Below, one piece after another: positions 10,201 through 17,585 of a stretch of 64,000 nt of DNA. Both the position numbers and the translations under genes were made by a program. Every line of letters begins with the position of its first letter. Within the stretch, counting starts at the first letter, position 1. The notes beneath the pieces were generated by a model. It did no database searches and was not told the origin of the DNA. It saw only the letters and a program-made list of their open reading frames with translations. Source of the DNA: Opitutia bacterium (GTDB lineage Bacteria > Verrucomicrobiota > Verrucomicrobiia > Opitutales > Seribacteraceae); the NCBI GenBank assembly GCA_002730975.1, contig PCBO01000004.1, forward strand, positions 1 to 64,000, given 5' to 3'.

Positions 10201-10802
10201 AAGTCGACTCCCCGTACGAGTGGCCCAAGTCCACGCTATCGGGAAACCTCTACCCTGCCATCGGACATTTCGTCTCGTCCGCAGACGGTATTCGCATACC
10301 CGTCCGCAACTATGGGGTCGAATACTTACCCGCTCCCCCATCCACGGAACGGCGAGCCCTACAAGCCCGCCGTTCGGGCGCGATCGAAAGCTGGACGACG
10401 CTGGATGAATCCTTATTTCGCGTATTTAATGCGGACGAGGTTCCCGTCTCACTCACCCATGCCTCCTCGCCCGGTTGGAAATTCCGACAAGACTCAGCCC
10501 TCGATCAAAATGCCACCTCGCTGGAAGCCCATTGGAAAAGCTTACCGTGGTTTGGCTTTTTTCACGCCCGGAGTTACCCTTGGATCTACCATGCACGGCT
10601 AGGCTGGACTTATGTTTCCGAAGGAGAAGAAAACGCGCTCTGGCTCTGGCGAGCAAAGATCGGTTGGCTCTGGACACGGCCCGAACTTTACCCACACCTT
10701 TATGATCATGCAACCTCGTCTTGGACTTACTTAGACCTTCAAGCGCCCTCCAATACCGTCCGCCTCTACGATCACTCTGCCAAGGACTGGAGAACCGAAT
10801 AG
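7203..10802 (+). CDS. Large secreted beta-propeller protein with C-terminal LGWTYVS module
   Basis: 1199 residues from a TTG codon. The start is chosen because it yields a signal peptide (IASFGFAILANAVFA) and follows the previous stop by 10 bases. The body has repeats of the form 'LYFFNQMRGLQVVDLSKPNDP', 'LFIIDLTKPEKPRL', 'ASLFDVSDKEKPRLAYR' and 'GFDLTEPKTPKTLA', the LVI-domain/beta-propeller pattern of COG4880-like secreted proteins. The final ~85 residues (WFGFFHARSYPWIY..LGWTYVS..LWLWRAKIGWLWT) match the end of the cadherin-repeat protein at 60958. It is probably an extracellular or cell-surface structural or binding protein; no enzymatic motif was seen. Partner: the SHD1-thioredoxin gene upstream. 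Confidence 0.82.
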   Translation: MNRACHPLLIASFGFAILANAVFAVGESWNEASIWFKKGDVIEVSAPAEAKRVRLEVRNKETGDWDAVKTGHLPGSRVGKIYLEIPFDVDRSRVRVRWSSSDPLPYSFYEGRSKFGAREGDASFASAQFRTAELAMSAVTDSAEVSDDGTDNVQESDVWRLSGDRLYFFNQMRGLQVVDLSKPNDPKVIARHRLPASGEQMYVTDDGHYAYLLARKSGQSWPYSSEVRVLKLDDSEITEVARLDLDASYRESRMVGDKLYVLSEKWEKDKMAWQNWSFSYSTRLATFDLSDPDNPQKIDEKILAGAPQVISATNSNLMVVTRDPSDYYNKHLVRVFDLTGFSGVPEQITEVKPGGRVLDKFKLRIRNGILTVISQAYREGNWRNRYSLLETFKISSGKRQGAMELAERETLYATRFDGDYAYVVTFLRTDPLFIIDLTKPEKPRLISELIVPGWSEYIQPMGDQLFAVGVEEGRVTASLFDVSDKEKPRLAYRVFMGQAGAYSWSEANYDEKAIGQLPSQNLFLIPFQSWEEGRYVKKVQILEVTNAGLIARGEITHRFQARRAAPDATGLRIFSISGNELRVTDFADRENPKPLARMPLAWKVDRIHLSGEHLLQIEDQGGYYWGWGMSSQDANATLRVTKTATPDELISSLNLGAGTIAGSLVHAGKLHLALANNGKLVAEVYDLESNGSAIKLASAEVKLKNNNNRPELKTFILDEKTVCWATVGKKGQTYFPYEYWRSSMMIDDALYPYPTYGSATVEAHTFTFEENLAGSTLVHEANASITLSGNVQWSEPFLLQDRILYGSTVTNHLYDSKETWRVVKSDVNSSLHGFDLTEPKTPKTLATASLPGLLTGVHQLEEGSQEAYLFAESKDTSIGIYRPMPVILYDDSGEFQIRPETERYGRSLTACAYDGTLAYYLDELDLSSTSGPLSVAKGNAFVGLSNSQSSGVNGYRIDESGLFTKTSSLFRGENLSELATDGSYLIGRTNNGVRVTDLNQVDSPYEWPKSTLSGNLYPAIGHFVSSADGIRIPVRNYGVEYLPAPPSTERRALQARRSGAIESWTTLDESLFRVFNADEVPVSLTHASSPGWKFRQDSALDQNATSLEAHWKSLPWFGFFHARSYPWIYHARLGWTYVSEGEENALWLWRAKIGWLWTRPELYPHLYDHATSSWTYLDLQAPSNTVRLYDHSAKDWRTE

Positions 10803-10807
10803 GTCTT

Positions 10808-11959
10808 TCACCTTTCCCAAGGCAGGTCGGGGCTTTGGAAGTAGCCCGACAGAGCCACTTTCGGCCAATCGACGATCCCGAGATCGAGATCCTTGTAGAT
10901 AACGTCAATGCCGAACCAGTCACGGGGGGGCAGCTGATTGACCGCAAGTTCCTTCCACCCAGCGACATGTCGCAAATGGGCTTCCACAAGAAATGGCTCG
11001 GCTTCTCCCGGAGACCAACCAAGACGGACACGAGCGAGCTCTCCGTGCATTTTGCATAGGCGTTTGGCAAGTTGGCGGGCTCGCAATGGGCCTACACGAT
11101 CTATCTTGTGCGGATCCTTCCCGCAAAGAGCTCCTCCGCCAATCGGGATCGTAGGCCCATAGTGGTCCACCACCAGTTTCTTGCCGCTCAATCCATTATC
11201 GCCTTGAGGACCGCCTTGGCAAAAGTCCCCCGCCCCGTTGAGATAAAACTTATCGATCCCAAAGGTGGAAGATAATCCGGTCAGTCCGGACTGTTTTTCG
11301 AATCCGTTCAAGGTGTCTGCGAGAAAGGGAAAGAGTTGCCGGTACTGCAGTTCGTAGTCGATTCCCTTGCGGTGCTGGAGACTGACGGTAAGGCGTTCCC
11401 AATCCCAACTCGTCGACGAACCATTCCCGATACGGCGAAGGATCGGTAAAACCTTGAGATCGGGGCCGAAGTCGCGAACCCTTCGCGAGCGCCAAGCTTC
11501 CAGACTTCGCCCGAGTCTATTGGAAAGCCAATGAACAGGCGGCAGGTAATTGGTCTCAGGGGAGTCCTCGGCAAACCCGAGGACAATGTTCTGGTCGTCA
11601 GACAGGGAACGAATGTCATCCTCATCCTCGGACAATTCCTCTATGCAGGTTGAAATGCAAACCTGGAGGTCCTCGGGTTTTGGCCCCCAGTGCTCACCAT
11701 AACCCGCCTCCTTGTAAACCAGACGAACCAAGGAATCAATTTCTTTGGTCGCGCATTCAGCATTCAACAATACACCCGCAACTCGTCCATCAACGAAAAC
11801 CTCGTCGTCATGAACGGCGACCTCAACGCCAACGAGAGCCCGCTGATTTTGGCGAACAGCCCAAGCAACGATTTTCTCGGCCACGGCATCCGCAAGGCGA
11901 TCGGGATGACCGCTGGAAACGTATTCGGCAAAATGCAAACCGGTCTCTGGGTTCATCAT
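10808..11959 (-). CDS. metK: Divergent S-adenosylmethionine synthetase (MetK-like)
   Basis: 383 residues, the usual MetK length, but strongly diverged. Recognisable blocks are SSGHPDRLAD (15-24; catalytic-loop His and Asp), DDQNIVLGFA (121-130; normally DQGLMFGYA), GPDLK (Lys169), GGPQGDNGLSGKK (249-261) and GGGALCGKDPHKIDR (275-288), so most ATP, methionine and Mg/K-site residues persist, with R to K in the GLxGRK motif. Activity as ATP:methionine adenosyltransferase is plausible but unproven. It is the last gene of the MoxR operon, 18 bases after the VWA/metallopeptidase gene, which suggests a role in that system rather than general SAM supply. No second metK lies in the window, so its status as a paralogue cannot be judged here. 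Confidence 0.8.
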   Translation of the reverse strand: MMNPETGLHFAEYVSSGHPDRLADAVAEKIVAWAVRQNQRALVGVEVAVHDDEVFVDGRVAGVLLNAECATKEIDSLVRLVYKEAGYGEHWGPKPEDLQVCISTCIEELSEDEDDIRSLSDDQNIVLGFAEDSPETNYLPPVHWLSNRLGRSLEAWRSRRVRDFGPDLKVLPILRRIGNGSSTSWDWERLTVSLQHRKGIDYELQYRQLFPFLADTLNGFEKQSGLTGLSSTFGIDKFYLNGAGDFCQGGPQGDNGLSGKKLVVDHYGPTIPIGGGALCGKDPHKIDRVGPLRARQLAKRLCKMHGELARVRLGWSPGEAEPFLVEAHLRHVAGWKELAVNQLPPRDWFGIDVIYKDLDLGIVDWPKVALSGYFQSPDLPWER

Positions 11960-11977
11960 TTTTTGTGCTTGATGGTT

Positions 11978-13435
11978 TTAGTCAAAGGCCGGAAGTTCGC
12001 GTACTTCGAATGCATGAGGAAGGAGGTCGGCCATGTATCCCTGACCAACAAGACCTACGTAAAGCTTCACCTTCCTCTCCTTCCAAACATTGAGATCATT
12101 CCGGTTGGGTTGCCCGACGTAACCATCGGTAAGGACGACCACCCGCTTGGGTGTCTCGGGTTTTGGCAGGTTCGCCAAATGAGAATACACGCAAGCGATG
12201 TCAGTCCCACCGGTGTTCTGAAGGTTTTGCCTGTCGAAGGGTATCCTCGGTTCCACCTCATCAATCAAGGTGCTGAAGACAAAGAGCTTAACCTCTCCCT
12301 TTCGATGAGGTTCACGCAGGGCGGTCGTAAGGCTGGCCAAGACCCCCCACATCGAGCCACTTATATCCAGATAAACATAGGCCGTATCGCGAGGAGTTAG
12401 CCGACCCCGATGGTGCTTGCGCTTCACGTCAAAGAAAAAAGGGCGGAAACCAAGGGCTATCTCCAAACCCGGCGCCCGACGATCGTCAAGTTGGGGTAAT
12501 GGGGTCCGCGCTTCCTGAACGGTTTCGTTTCTTTCCCATGACCTATTGCGGGAGTTCCCGTGCTTCAAGATACCTGCCTTGCCAAACAACTTGCGGAGTT
12601 CCCGGTGAAACTTAGCCTGCGGATTGCGTCCTTCCTGCAAGAAGAAGTCGCTCGGGCTCCTCCCATCATCGCGACCTGAGATAGGCTTGTCCGGGGGGGG
12701 CCACTTCTCAACGATTTTGCGGACGACGTCCTGAACGGCATCATCAGAAAGAACCGCCTGGTCCAGTTCGCCCGAGAGGGATTCTCCGGAATGGTCGCCC
12801 AGAAGTACTGCTCCTTCGAAAAACTTATCCGTATCCTCGCTCGACACGATTTCCTGCAGGCATCCCGCCACCACCTTGAACACATCGTGGTAAGTGATGT
12901 TCGAATTGTCTTCTCGAGATCCCCCGTACAACAGTTCAATCACTGCAACCTCGCCCAAACGGGCATCCTCCGGCATCTCGACTTCCCCTCCCAATCGCCA
13001 GTTCGGCGGCGGACGAAGCAACCGAGCTGGAAAGCTGTTCCAGTCGTTAAGTTTGCAGAAAAACTCACGGTATACGGGTTCGGGAAACTCGTGACAGAGC
13101 ATTGAGTTTATTACCGCGTCGAAAACAAAATTGTGGAGGGGAGTGACCCGCTCGAACAACCGGGTGTGCCCCAAGATGACGTGGTATAGCTCGTGCATCA
13201 CAAGCATGAAGAGGTGCTCGTCGCGCTGGCAGTGTTCCTCCACGAACTCGGGGTTCAAGTGCATCCGCGGCTTGACCCGACACTCCACGCAGGCTGTAGG
13301 ACTGAGGTCGCTCTCCACCACGTCCATCAACTGGAGCAAGCGATCCATCTGATAGCCTGCGGCGGGCAGCACGTTGAAAATTCGAAGCCGGAGATCATTG
13401 GAACCGCTGATTATATTTCCAAAAAAAGAGGTCAT
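11978..13435 (-). CDS. DUF2201-type putative metallopeptidase with C-terminal VWA-like domain
   Basis: 485 residues. The ORF track starts it at 13648, but the first 71 codons only read through the preceding gene. ATG 13435 has a GGAAGGG Shine-Dalgarno sequence and overlaps the previous stop as ATGA. The N-terminal half has a zincin-like motif HELYHVILGH (His81, Glu82, His85, His90), as in DUF2201 proteins. A charged linker leads to a VWA domain with MIDAS elements DISGS (357-361), GGTD (409-412) and LTDGY (435-439). Such proteins pair with MoxR ATPases, which are thought to remodel the VWA partner. Here that ATPase is encoded two genes upstream. No export signal, so probably cytoplasmic. The protease activity is inferred from the motif. 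Confidence 0.88.
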   Translation of the reverse strand: MTSFFGNIISGSNDLRLRIFNVLPAAGYQMDRLLQLMDVVESDLSPTACVECRVKPRMHLNPEFVEEHCQRDEHLFMLVMHELYHVILGHTRLFERVTPLHNFVFDAVINSMLCHEFPEPVYREFFCKLNDWNSFPARLLRPPPNWRLGGEVEMPEDARLGEVAVIELLYGGSREDNSNITYHDVFKVVAGCLQEIVSSEDTDKFFEGAVLLGDHSGESLSGELDQAVLSDDAVQDVVRKIVEKWPPPDKPISGRDDGRSPSDFFLQEGRNPQAKFHRELRKLFGKAGILKHGNSRNRSWERNETVQEARTPLPQLDDRRAPGLEIALGFRPFFFDVKRKHHRGRLTPRDTAYVYLDISGSMWGVLASLTTALREPHRKGEVKLFVFSTLIDEVEPRIPFDRQNLQNTGGTDIACVYSHLANLPKPETPKRVVVLTDGYVGQPNRNDLNVWKERKVKLYVGLVGQGYMADLLPHAFEVRELPAFD

Positions 13436-14025
13436 TCTCTTCCCTTCCTTGAATTCTTTTTTAGAAGTGGAGGCAAGATGGCCGCAGTTATCTTCTTCGG
13501 AGTTTTTTGCCCGGGTATGCGAGGATCGTCGAAAATGAAATAAACTTCCAGCAAGGCGTCCCAAGTGTAATTGGGCGGACGAGAAGAAAGAAAAAGGTTC
13601 CCCACTGCCCTGCTTAGAATCCCGATGGTCAGTGCGAGATCGTCGCACAAATGCGACAGGTGCATCGTGGACTCCAACCTTTGTCTTCTATAGTTTTCAA
13701 AGGTATCGCATTTTCCGATCAGCACTCCGCCCAATTCGGCAACAGCCTGATCGGCCGACTTCAAGGAAACGCCCTGACCCGCCAACCAACTGCAGATGCT
13801 CTCGGGAGAGCATCCGGAGAAAAGTTGATTCAGTTCTTTGTCTCCGGGGACCATGAAACCCGTGAACCCACTGAACAGTAGCCAATGCCGGAAACTGACC
13901 AAAGTAGCCTTGTACACCGGACGCGTGCGGTAATTGACGGTCGTGCGCGGAGGCACGCTCATGTTGTGCAGGATACCTGATATACCAACAACTATATCGG
14001 GGGCCAAATAAGTAGATCGGCTCAT
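13432..14025 (-). CDS. Unrecognised 197-residue protein of the MoxR-VWA operon
   Basis: 197 residues beginning MSRSTYLAPDIVVGIS. It is embedded by ATGA overlaps on both sides: its ATG overlaps the MoxR-gene stop (14022-14025) and its stop overlaps the VWA gene start (13432-13435), so translational coupling is expected. No signal peptide, metal motif or clear membrane helix; the hydrophobic HWLLFSGFTGFM stretch is short. The middle looks alpha-helical and the tail is basic (LLKKNSRKGRE). I do not recognise the family. The fixed position between an AAA+ ATPase and its VWA partner suggests an adaptor or substrate-binding subunit, which is inference from context only. Confidence 0.8.
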   Translation of the reverse strand: MSRSTYLAPDIVVGISGILHNMSVPPRTTVNYRTRPVYKATLVSFRHWLLFSGFTGFMVPGDKELNQLFSGCSPESICSWLAGQGVSLKSADQAVAELGGVLIGKCDTFENYRRQRLESTMHLSHLCDDLALTIGILSRAVGNLFLSSRPPNYTWDALLEVYFIFDDPRIPGQKTPKKITAAILPPLLKKNSRKGRE

Positions 14026-15578
14026 TGCTTACGCTCCTGCTCTGATTGCTCCGGGATTTCCAGCTCGATGCGATCCAAGTCGAGTTTCTTCCATTGCAAA
14101 CTAAAGAACTTGAGCACTTCCCTCGGAGAACTTTGGCAGTAACCGTCGGGCAGCAAACCGTAAAGCAGGTTGCGGGCATAACGATCGCGTATCAGGGTAC
14201 CTCCATCGAAATAAACGATGCTACCGATTTCACGCAGTACGCTGGCAAGAGCTCCACGCACCGTGCTCTTTCCCTTCCGCGGCACGAGCACTCGTGAAAT
14301 CTCCTGAGCCAAGGTCTCCACAACGGTACCCGGAACATTGCGATCCAGTCCGAATCGCAAGTAGGCTGCAAGCGCCGTCGCGGTCCGCAACCCTCCTTCG
14401 TCTTGGGAGGAAACGGCCTCGAGAATCACCTTTCCCAAGTCGAAATCACTCAGCTTGTCTCCCAAGCCGGCAGCCACCGCGAGGCGATCCAGCGGATCGG
14501 GAGTTTCTAGAATCTGCTTCCATGGATCGTCGTCGCCGAGCTTTGTCAACTCCCATGCTTGCCGATGGGCGGTCGCCAGTCCGGCATAGTCCACCGAGGT
14601 CTCTCCCGCCACTTGAGGAATGGAATGAATCAAGGCGGTCAAGGCTGATTCCTCCCACTCCACTACGACTGCATCCACTTCACTCGCCAAATGAGCCAAG
14701 ACCACACGAGCCGCTTGCACAGCCAATATGTTCCGGTGCAGAGAGGTCATCCTGCGGGCTGAAATATAGAGGTCGGCCAGGGCAAGATTCTTCTCCAACT
14801 GAATCAGATATTCGGTTAATCCGTCGGGAGGATTCGCTTGCAACCCGACATAGACCCTTCTGGCCTCGGCTAGCACTTCGGGAGGCTTGACCGCGAAATC
14901 GTGTCGCCCCTTGAACTGGTCTCCAAGCATGCGACGCTTCTCCTCCTTGCTCAGGTCGCTCCATTCAGGGACAGGAACGAGGAACCCAAAGCGATCGGCG
15001 AGGGCCGGGTCCAAGGGTTCTGCCCCCAGATACGCATCCTCGTCATCATCTCCGGGAGGCGGGTTCATGGCCGCCCAACGATAACGCAGTTTCTCGAGTT
15101 TCACCCCTTGTACGCGACGCTCGTGGACGATGGGGAAGAGCTTGTTCTGCAACTCGGGCTTGGTTCGGTTTATCTCGTCTAGGAAAACCACCTCGGCGTC
15201 CCAGATGGCCGCCGGAGTTGAGATATAGCGGAGCGACTGCTTGTCCTCAGTAGGTATAGGAAATCCCACAAGGTCGTCGAAATTGAGCAAGCTGGCGTTG
15301 TAACACCTGAATTCCAGTTCGAGAGCTTCCGCCAAACGCTCAAGTAAAAAACTTTTGGCGGCACCGTGGCGCCCGACAAGCAAAAGGGGCTCCTCTGATG
15401 CGAGGGCCGCCAGGATGACGGGTTCTAATTTCTCCCAGCCCTCGAGACCCAAGGATTTGGTGAGCACGCCGGGCCCATGGCGGATGGTTTTGAACTTCCT
15501 CTTGGCAACTGGTTTTGCAGCCTTACGAATTTTAGAGACCGCGGATTTCGCGGAACGGACGTTTTTTGTGACAGCCAT
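14022..15578 (-). CDS. MoxR-type AAA+ ATPase (RavA-like)
   Basis: 518 residues. A basic Ala/Lys-rich N-terminus (1-35) precedes the AAA+ module: Walker A GRHGAAKS (69-76), Walker B VVFLDEINR (130-138) followed by the MoxR-typical ELQNKLFPIVHER, and sensor-1-like RYRWAAMNPP. The C-terminal half (about 300-518) is helical and longer than in minimal MoxR proteins, as in RavA-type members that dock a VWA partner. AAGGAAAC precedes the ATG. First gene of a four-gene operon, with an unusually structured GC-rich leader. It likely provides ATP-driven remodelling of the downstream VWA/metallopeptidase; the target is unknown. It differs from the short MoxR encoded at 35213-36214. Confidence 0.9.
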   Translation of the reverse strand: MAVTKNVRSAKSAVSKIRKAAKPVAKRKFKTIRHGPGVLTKSLGLEGWEKLEPVILAALASEEPLLLVGRHGAAKSFLLERLAEALELEFRCYNASLLNFDDLVGFPIPTEDKQSLRYISTPAAIWDAEVVFLDEINRTKPELQNKLFPIVHERRVQGVKLEKLRYRWAAMNPPPGDDDEDAYLGAEPLDPALADRFGFLVPVPEWSDLSKEEKRRMLGDQFKGRHDFAVKPPEVLAEARRVYVGLQANPPDGLTEYLIQLEKNLALADLYISARRMTSLHRNILAVQAARVVLAHLASEVDAVVVEWEESALTALIHSIPQVAGETSVDYAGLATAHRQAWELTKLGDDDPWKQILETPDPLDRLAVAAGLGDKLSDFDLGKVILEAVSSQDEGGLRTATALAAYLRFGLDRNVPGTVVETLAQEISRVLVPRKGKSTVRGALASVLREIGSIVYFDGGTLIRDRYARNLLYGLLPDGYCQSSPREVLKFFSLQWKKLDLDRIELEIPEQSEQERKQ

Positions 15579-15923
15579 GGCGGATGTTTCCTTTCGGGTT
15601 TATGCGCCTCGCCCGACCGACCGGTCTTCGCCGGTAATCGTTTGACAAAAAACTTGCCCGGAAAAGCCGGGGAGGACACTTGGTTTCGGTCGCGCTCCAT
15701 ACCGCGCATCCCGGCCTTCGGCCTTGAACCACCGCAGCGATCCTCTCGCCCGGTTGGTAACCCGCAATAAACGGATTTCTTCGGATGCTTGCTTTCTGAG
15801 CGCTTAACAACATTCCCTTAAACCTACGAATGAGAATCGTCATCGCAACCCGTGAGCGTGTCATAACTTCCTTAGAGCTTTCAACGTTGTCTTATCAAAG
15901 CTTTACAAGCATAAGACTCGTCC
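15579..15923. promoter_or_regulatory. Divergent intergenic region with GC-rich hairpins in the MoxR operon leader
   Basis: 345 bases separate the divergent MoxR and UxaA operons. Near the MoxR start the minus strand carries three compact perfect hairpins: ACCGG/CCGGT around a 6-base loop (15620-15635), CCCGG/CCGGG (15657-15671) and GGCC/GGCC around a 3-base loop (15713-15723). None is followed by a T-run. The longest ORF here (15532-15864, minus) is Arg-rich and out of frame with the ATPase; I read it as a shadow. A structured 5' leader is possible, but I could not match it to a known riboswitch, including SAM-I. Confidence 0.4.
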
Positions 15924-17573
15924 ATGCATTCGAGCTCCAAAACTGCCATGAAGGTTGCCCGTGAAGACAACCTCGTTGTGGCTTTGCGGGACTTGGACTC
16001 GGACGAAATCGTGAAGATAGAGGGCGAAACCTTTAGACTAACTAAGAAGGTTTCAGCCAAGCATAAATTTGCCGCCAAGGATTTTAAAAAGGGTGACCTC
16101 GCCACCATGTACGGTGTGGTTGTGGGAGAGACCACCCAAACCGTTCCACGTGGAGGGCCTCTCACCACCGAGAATCTCATCCATCGGTCAGCGGGATATG
16201 GCGAACAGACCGAGGAGATATCTTGGCGTGCGCCAGACGTCTCTCGCTGGAAGGACGCTACCTTCAATGGCTTTCACCGTAGCGATGGTTCAGTCGGTAC
16301 CGCCAACAACTGGCTGGTCATACCGATGGTCTTCTGCGAAAACGGTAACGTGGAGCTTCTTCGAGAGGCCATGCTGCGAGCACTGGGTTACGAACAACGC
16401 AGCCATTATCAGAGATTTGCCCAAGAACTCGCAGAAACATGCCGAACAGGTGGCGATCTTGGGAGCGTTAGCCTACCCGAAGAGGGAAACAACGAATCCT
16501 CACCTATCTTCTCTAACGTGGATGGAGTGAAATTTCTTGTCCACGGTCTTGGTTGTGGCGAGACACGCGGGATATCGCATGAACTTTGCGGCTTGTTGGC
16601 GGGATACGCGAACCACCCGAACGTGGCAGGTATAACCGTATTGAGCCTTGGCTGTCAGCACGCTCAAGTTTCCATTTTGGAGGAGGAAATAAACAAGAGA
16701 AACCCGAATTTCGACAAACCTCTCCTCGTATACGAACAGCAAAAACATGCCTCCGAGCGAGAGATGCTCGAACAAGCCATCCGCGAAACGTTCGAAGGCC
16801 TCCGCAAAGCTAATGAGTGTGAACGGACACCTGCCCCTCTCTCCAAGCTCACCCTAGGCATGGAGTGCGGAGCATCCGACGGTTTTTCTGGCATTTCCGC
16901 CAACCCCGCCCTCGGCCGAGTCGCCGACCTGACCGTCGCTCTGGGTGGTCGCGTAATCCTTTCCGAATTTCCTGAGCTTTGCGGAGTTGAACAGGAGTTG
17001 GTTAACCGTTGCGCGGAAACGGCCATAGGTCTGCGCTTCATCGAAATCATGAGAAACTACGAAGACCGGGCAAAGGAAGCCGGATCCGGTTTTCACATGA
17101 ACCCCTCTCCGGGCAATGTAAAAGACGGCTTGATCACGGATGCCATAAAGTCGGCGGGCGCCGCTCGAAAAGGCGGTACTTCTCCGGTGGTCGACGTCAT
17201 TGACTACCCGGGTTGGGTTTCCAAGCCCGGACTCTCTCTTCTCTGTACAGCCGGCAATGACGTCGAGTCGACTACCGCGATGGCAGGGGCGGGAGCCAAC
17301 CTCATGCTTTTCTCCACAGGGCTAGGCACGCCCACGGGGAATCCCGTAGCCCCGGTCGTAAAGGTTTCCACCAATAGCAAACTCGCAGAATCCTTCGTGG
17401 AATACATCGACTTTGACACTGGGCCGATCATCCGAGGGGAAAGCACCGTCGAGGATATTGGGGATGAACTCTTCGAATCCGTCATCGCCTATGCAAGCGG
17501 AGAAAAAATGACAAAGGCCGTTCGGCAGGGACGAGACGATTTTCTGCCTTGGAGGCGAGGGATGTCTCTATAA
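15924..17573 (+). CDS. uxaA: UxaA-family sugar-acid dehydratase (altronate dehydratase-like)
   Basis: 549 residues. An N-terminal SAF-like beta-clip domain (about 10-85, ending in GDLATMYGVVVGETTQ) is fused to the UxaA catalytic domain, recognised by GFHRSDGSVGTANNWLVIP, VHGLGCGE, VLSLGCQHAQ, GMECGASDGFSGISANPALG and the closing GNPVAPVVKVSTNS region. The family dehydrates aldonates such as altronate; in Campylobacter a split UxaA pair lies in the L-fucose locus and is assigned to the acid-sugar dehydration step. It heads a five-gene operon (SDR, FAH hydrolase, SDR, LhgO-like), so a 6-deoxy or similar sugar acid that yields a 2-keto-3-deoxy acid is the likely substrate. An internal ATG eight codons in (15948) is an alternative start. 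Confidence 0.88.
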   Translation: MHSSSKTAMKVAREDNLVVALRDLDSDEIVKIEGETFRLTKKVSAKHKFAAKDFKKGDLATMYGVVVGETTQTVPRGGPLTTENLIHRSAGYGEQTEEISWRAPDVSRWKDATFNGFHRSDGSVGTANNWLVIPMVFCENGNVELLREAMLRALGYEQRSHYQRFAQELAETCRTGGDLGSVSLPEEGNNESSPIFSNVDGVKFLVHGLGCGETRGISHELCGLLAGYANHPNVAGITVLSLGCQHAQVSILEEEINKRNPNFDKPLLVYEQQKHASEREMLEQAIRETFEGLRKANECERTPAPLSKLTLGMECGASDGFSGISANPALGRVADLTVALGGRVILSEFPELCGVEQELVNRCAETAIGLRFIEIMRNYEDRAKEAGSGFHMNPSPGNVKDGLITDAIKSAGAARKGGTSPVVDVIDYPGWVSKPGLSLLCTAGNDVESTTAMAGAGANLMLFSTGLGTPTGNPVAPVVKVSTNSKLAESFVEYIDFDTGPIIRGESTVEDIGDELFESVIAYASGEKMTKAVRQGRDDFLPWRRGMSL

Positions 17574-17585
17574 AAACTCGAAATC

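Noticed and set aside
13436-13648. N-terminal 71 residues of the listed VWA ORF
   Set aside because: Read-through of the preceding gene; the ATG at 13435 has a Shine-Dalgarno sequence and overlaps the previous stop.
15532-15864. Minus ORF of 110 residues in the MoxR leader
   Set aside because: Arg-rich, overlaps the MoxR start out of frame, and matches no family; more likely leader RNA sequence.
10808-15923. A SAM-I riboswitch ahead of the MetK-like operon
   Set aside because: I looked for the usual CTTATC..GGTGGAGGGA core in the leader and did not find it; only short hairpins are present.
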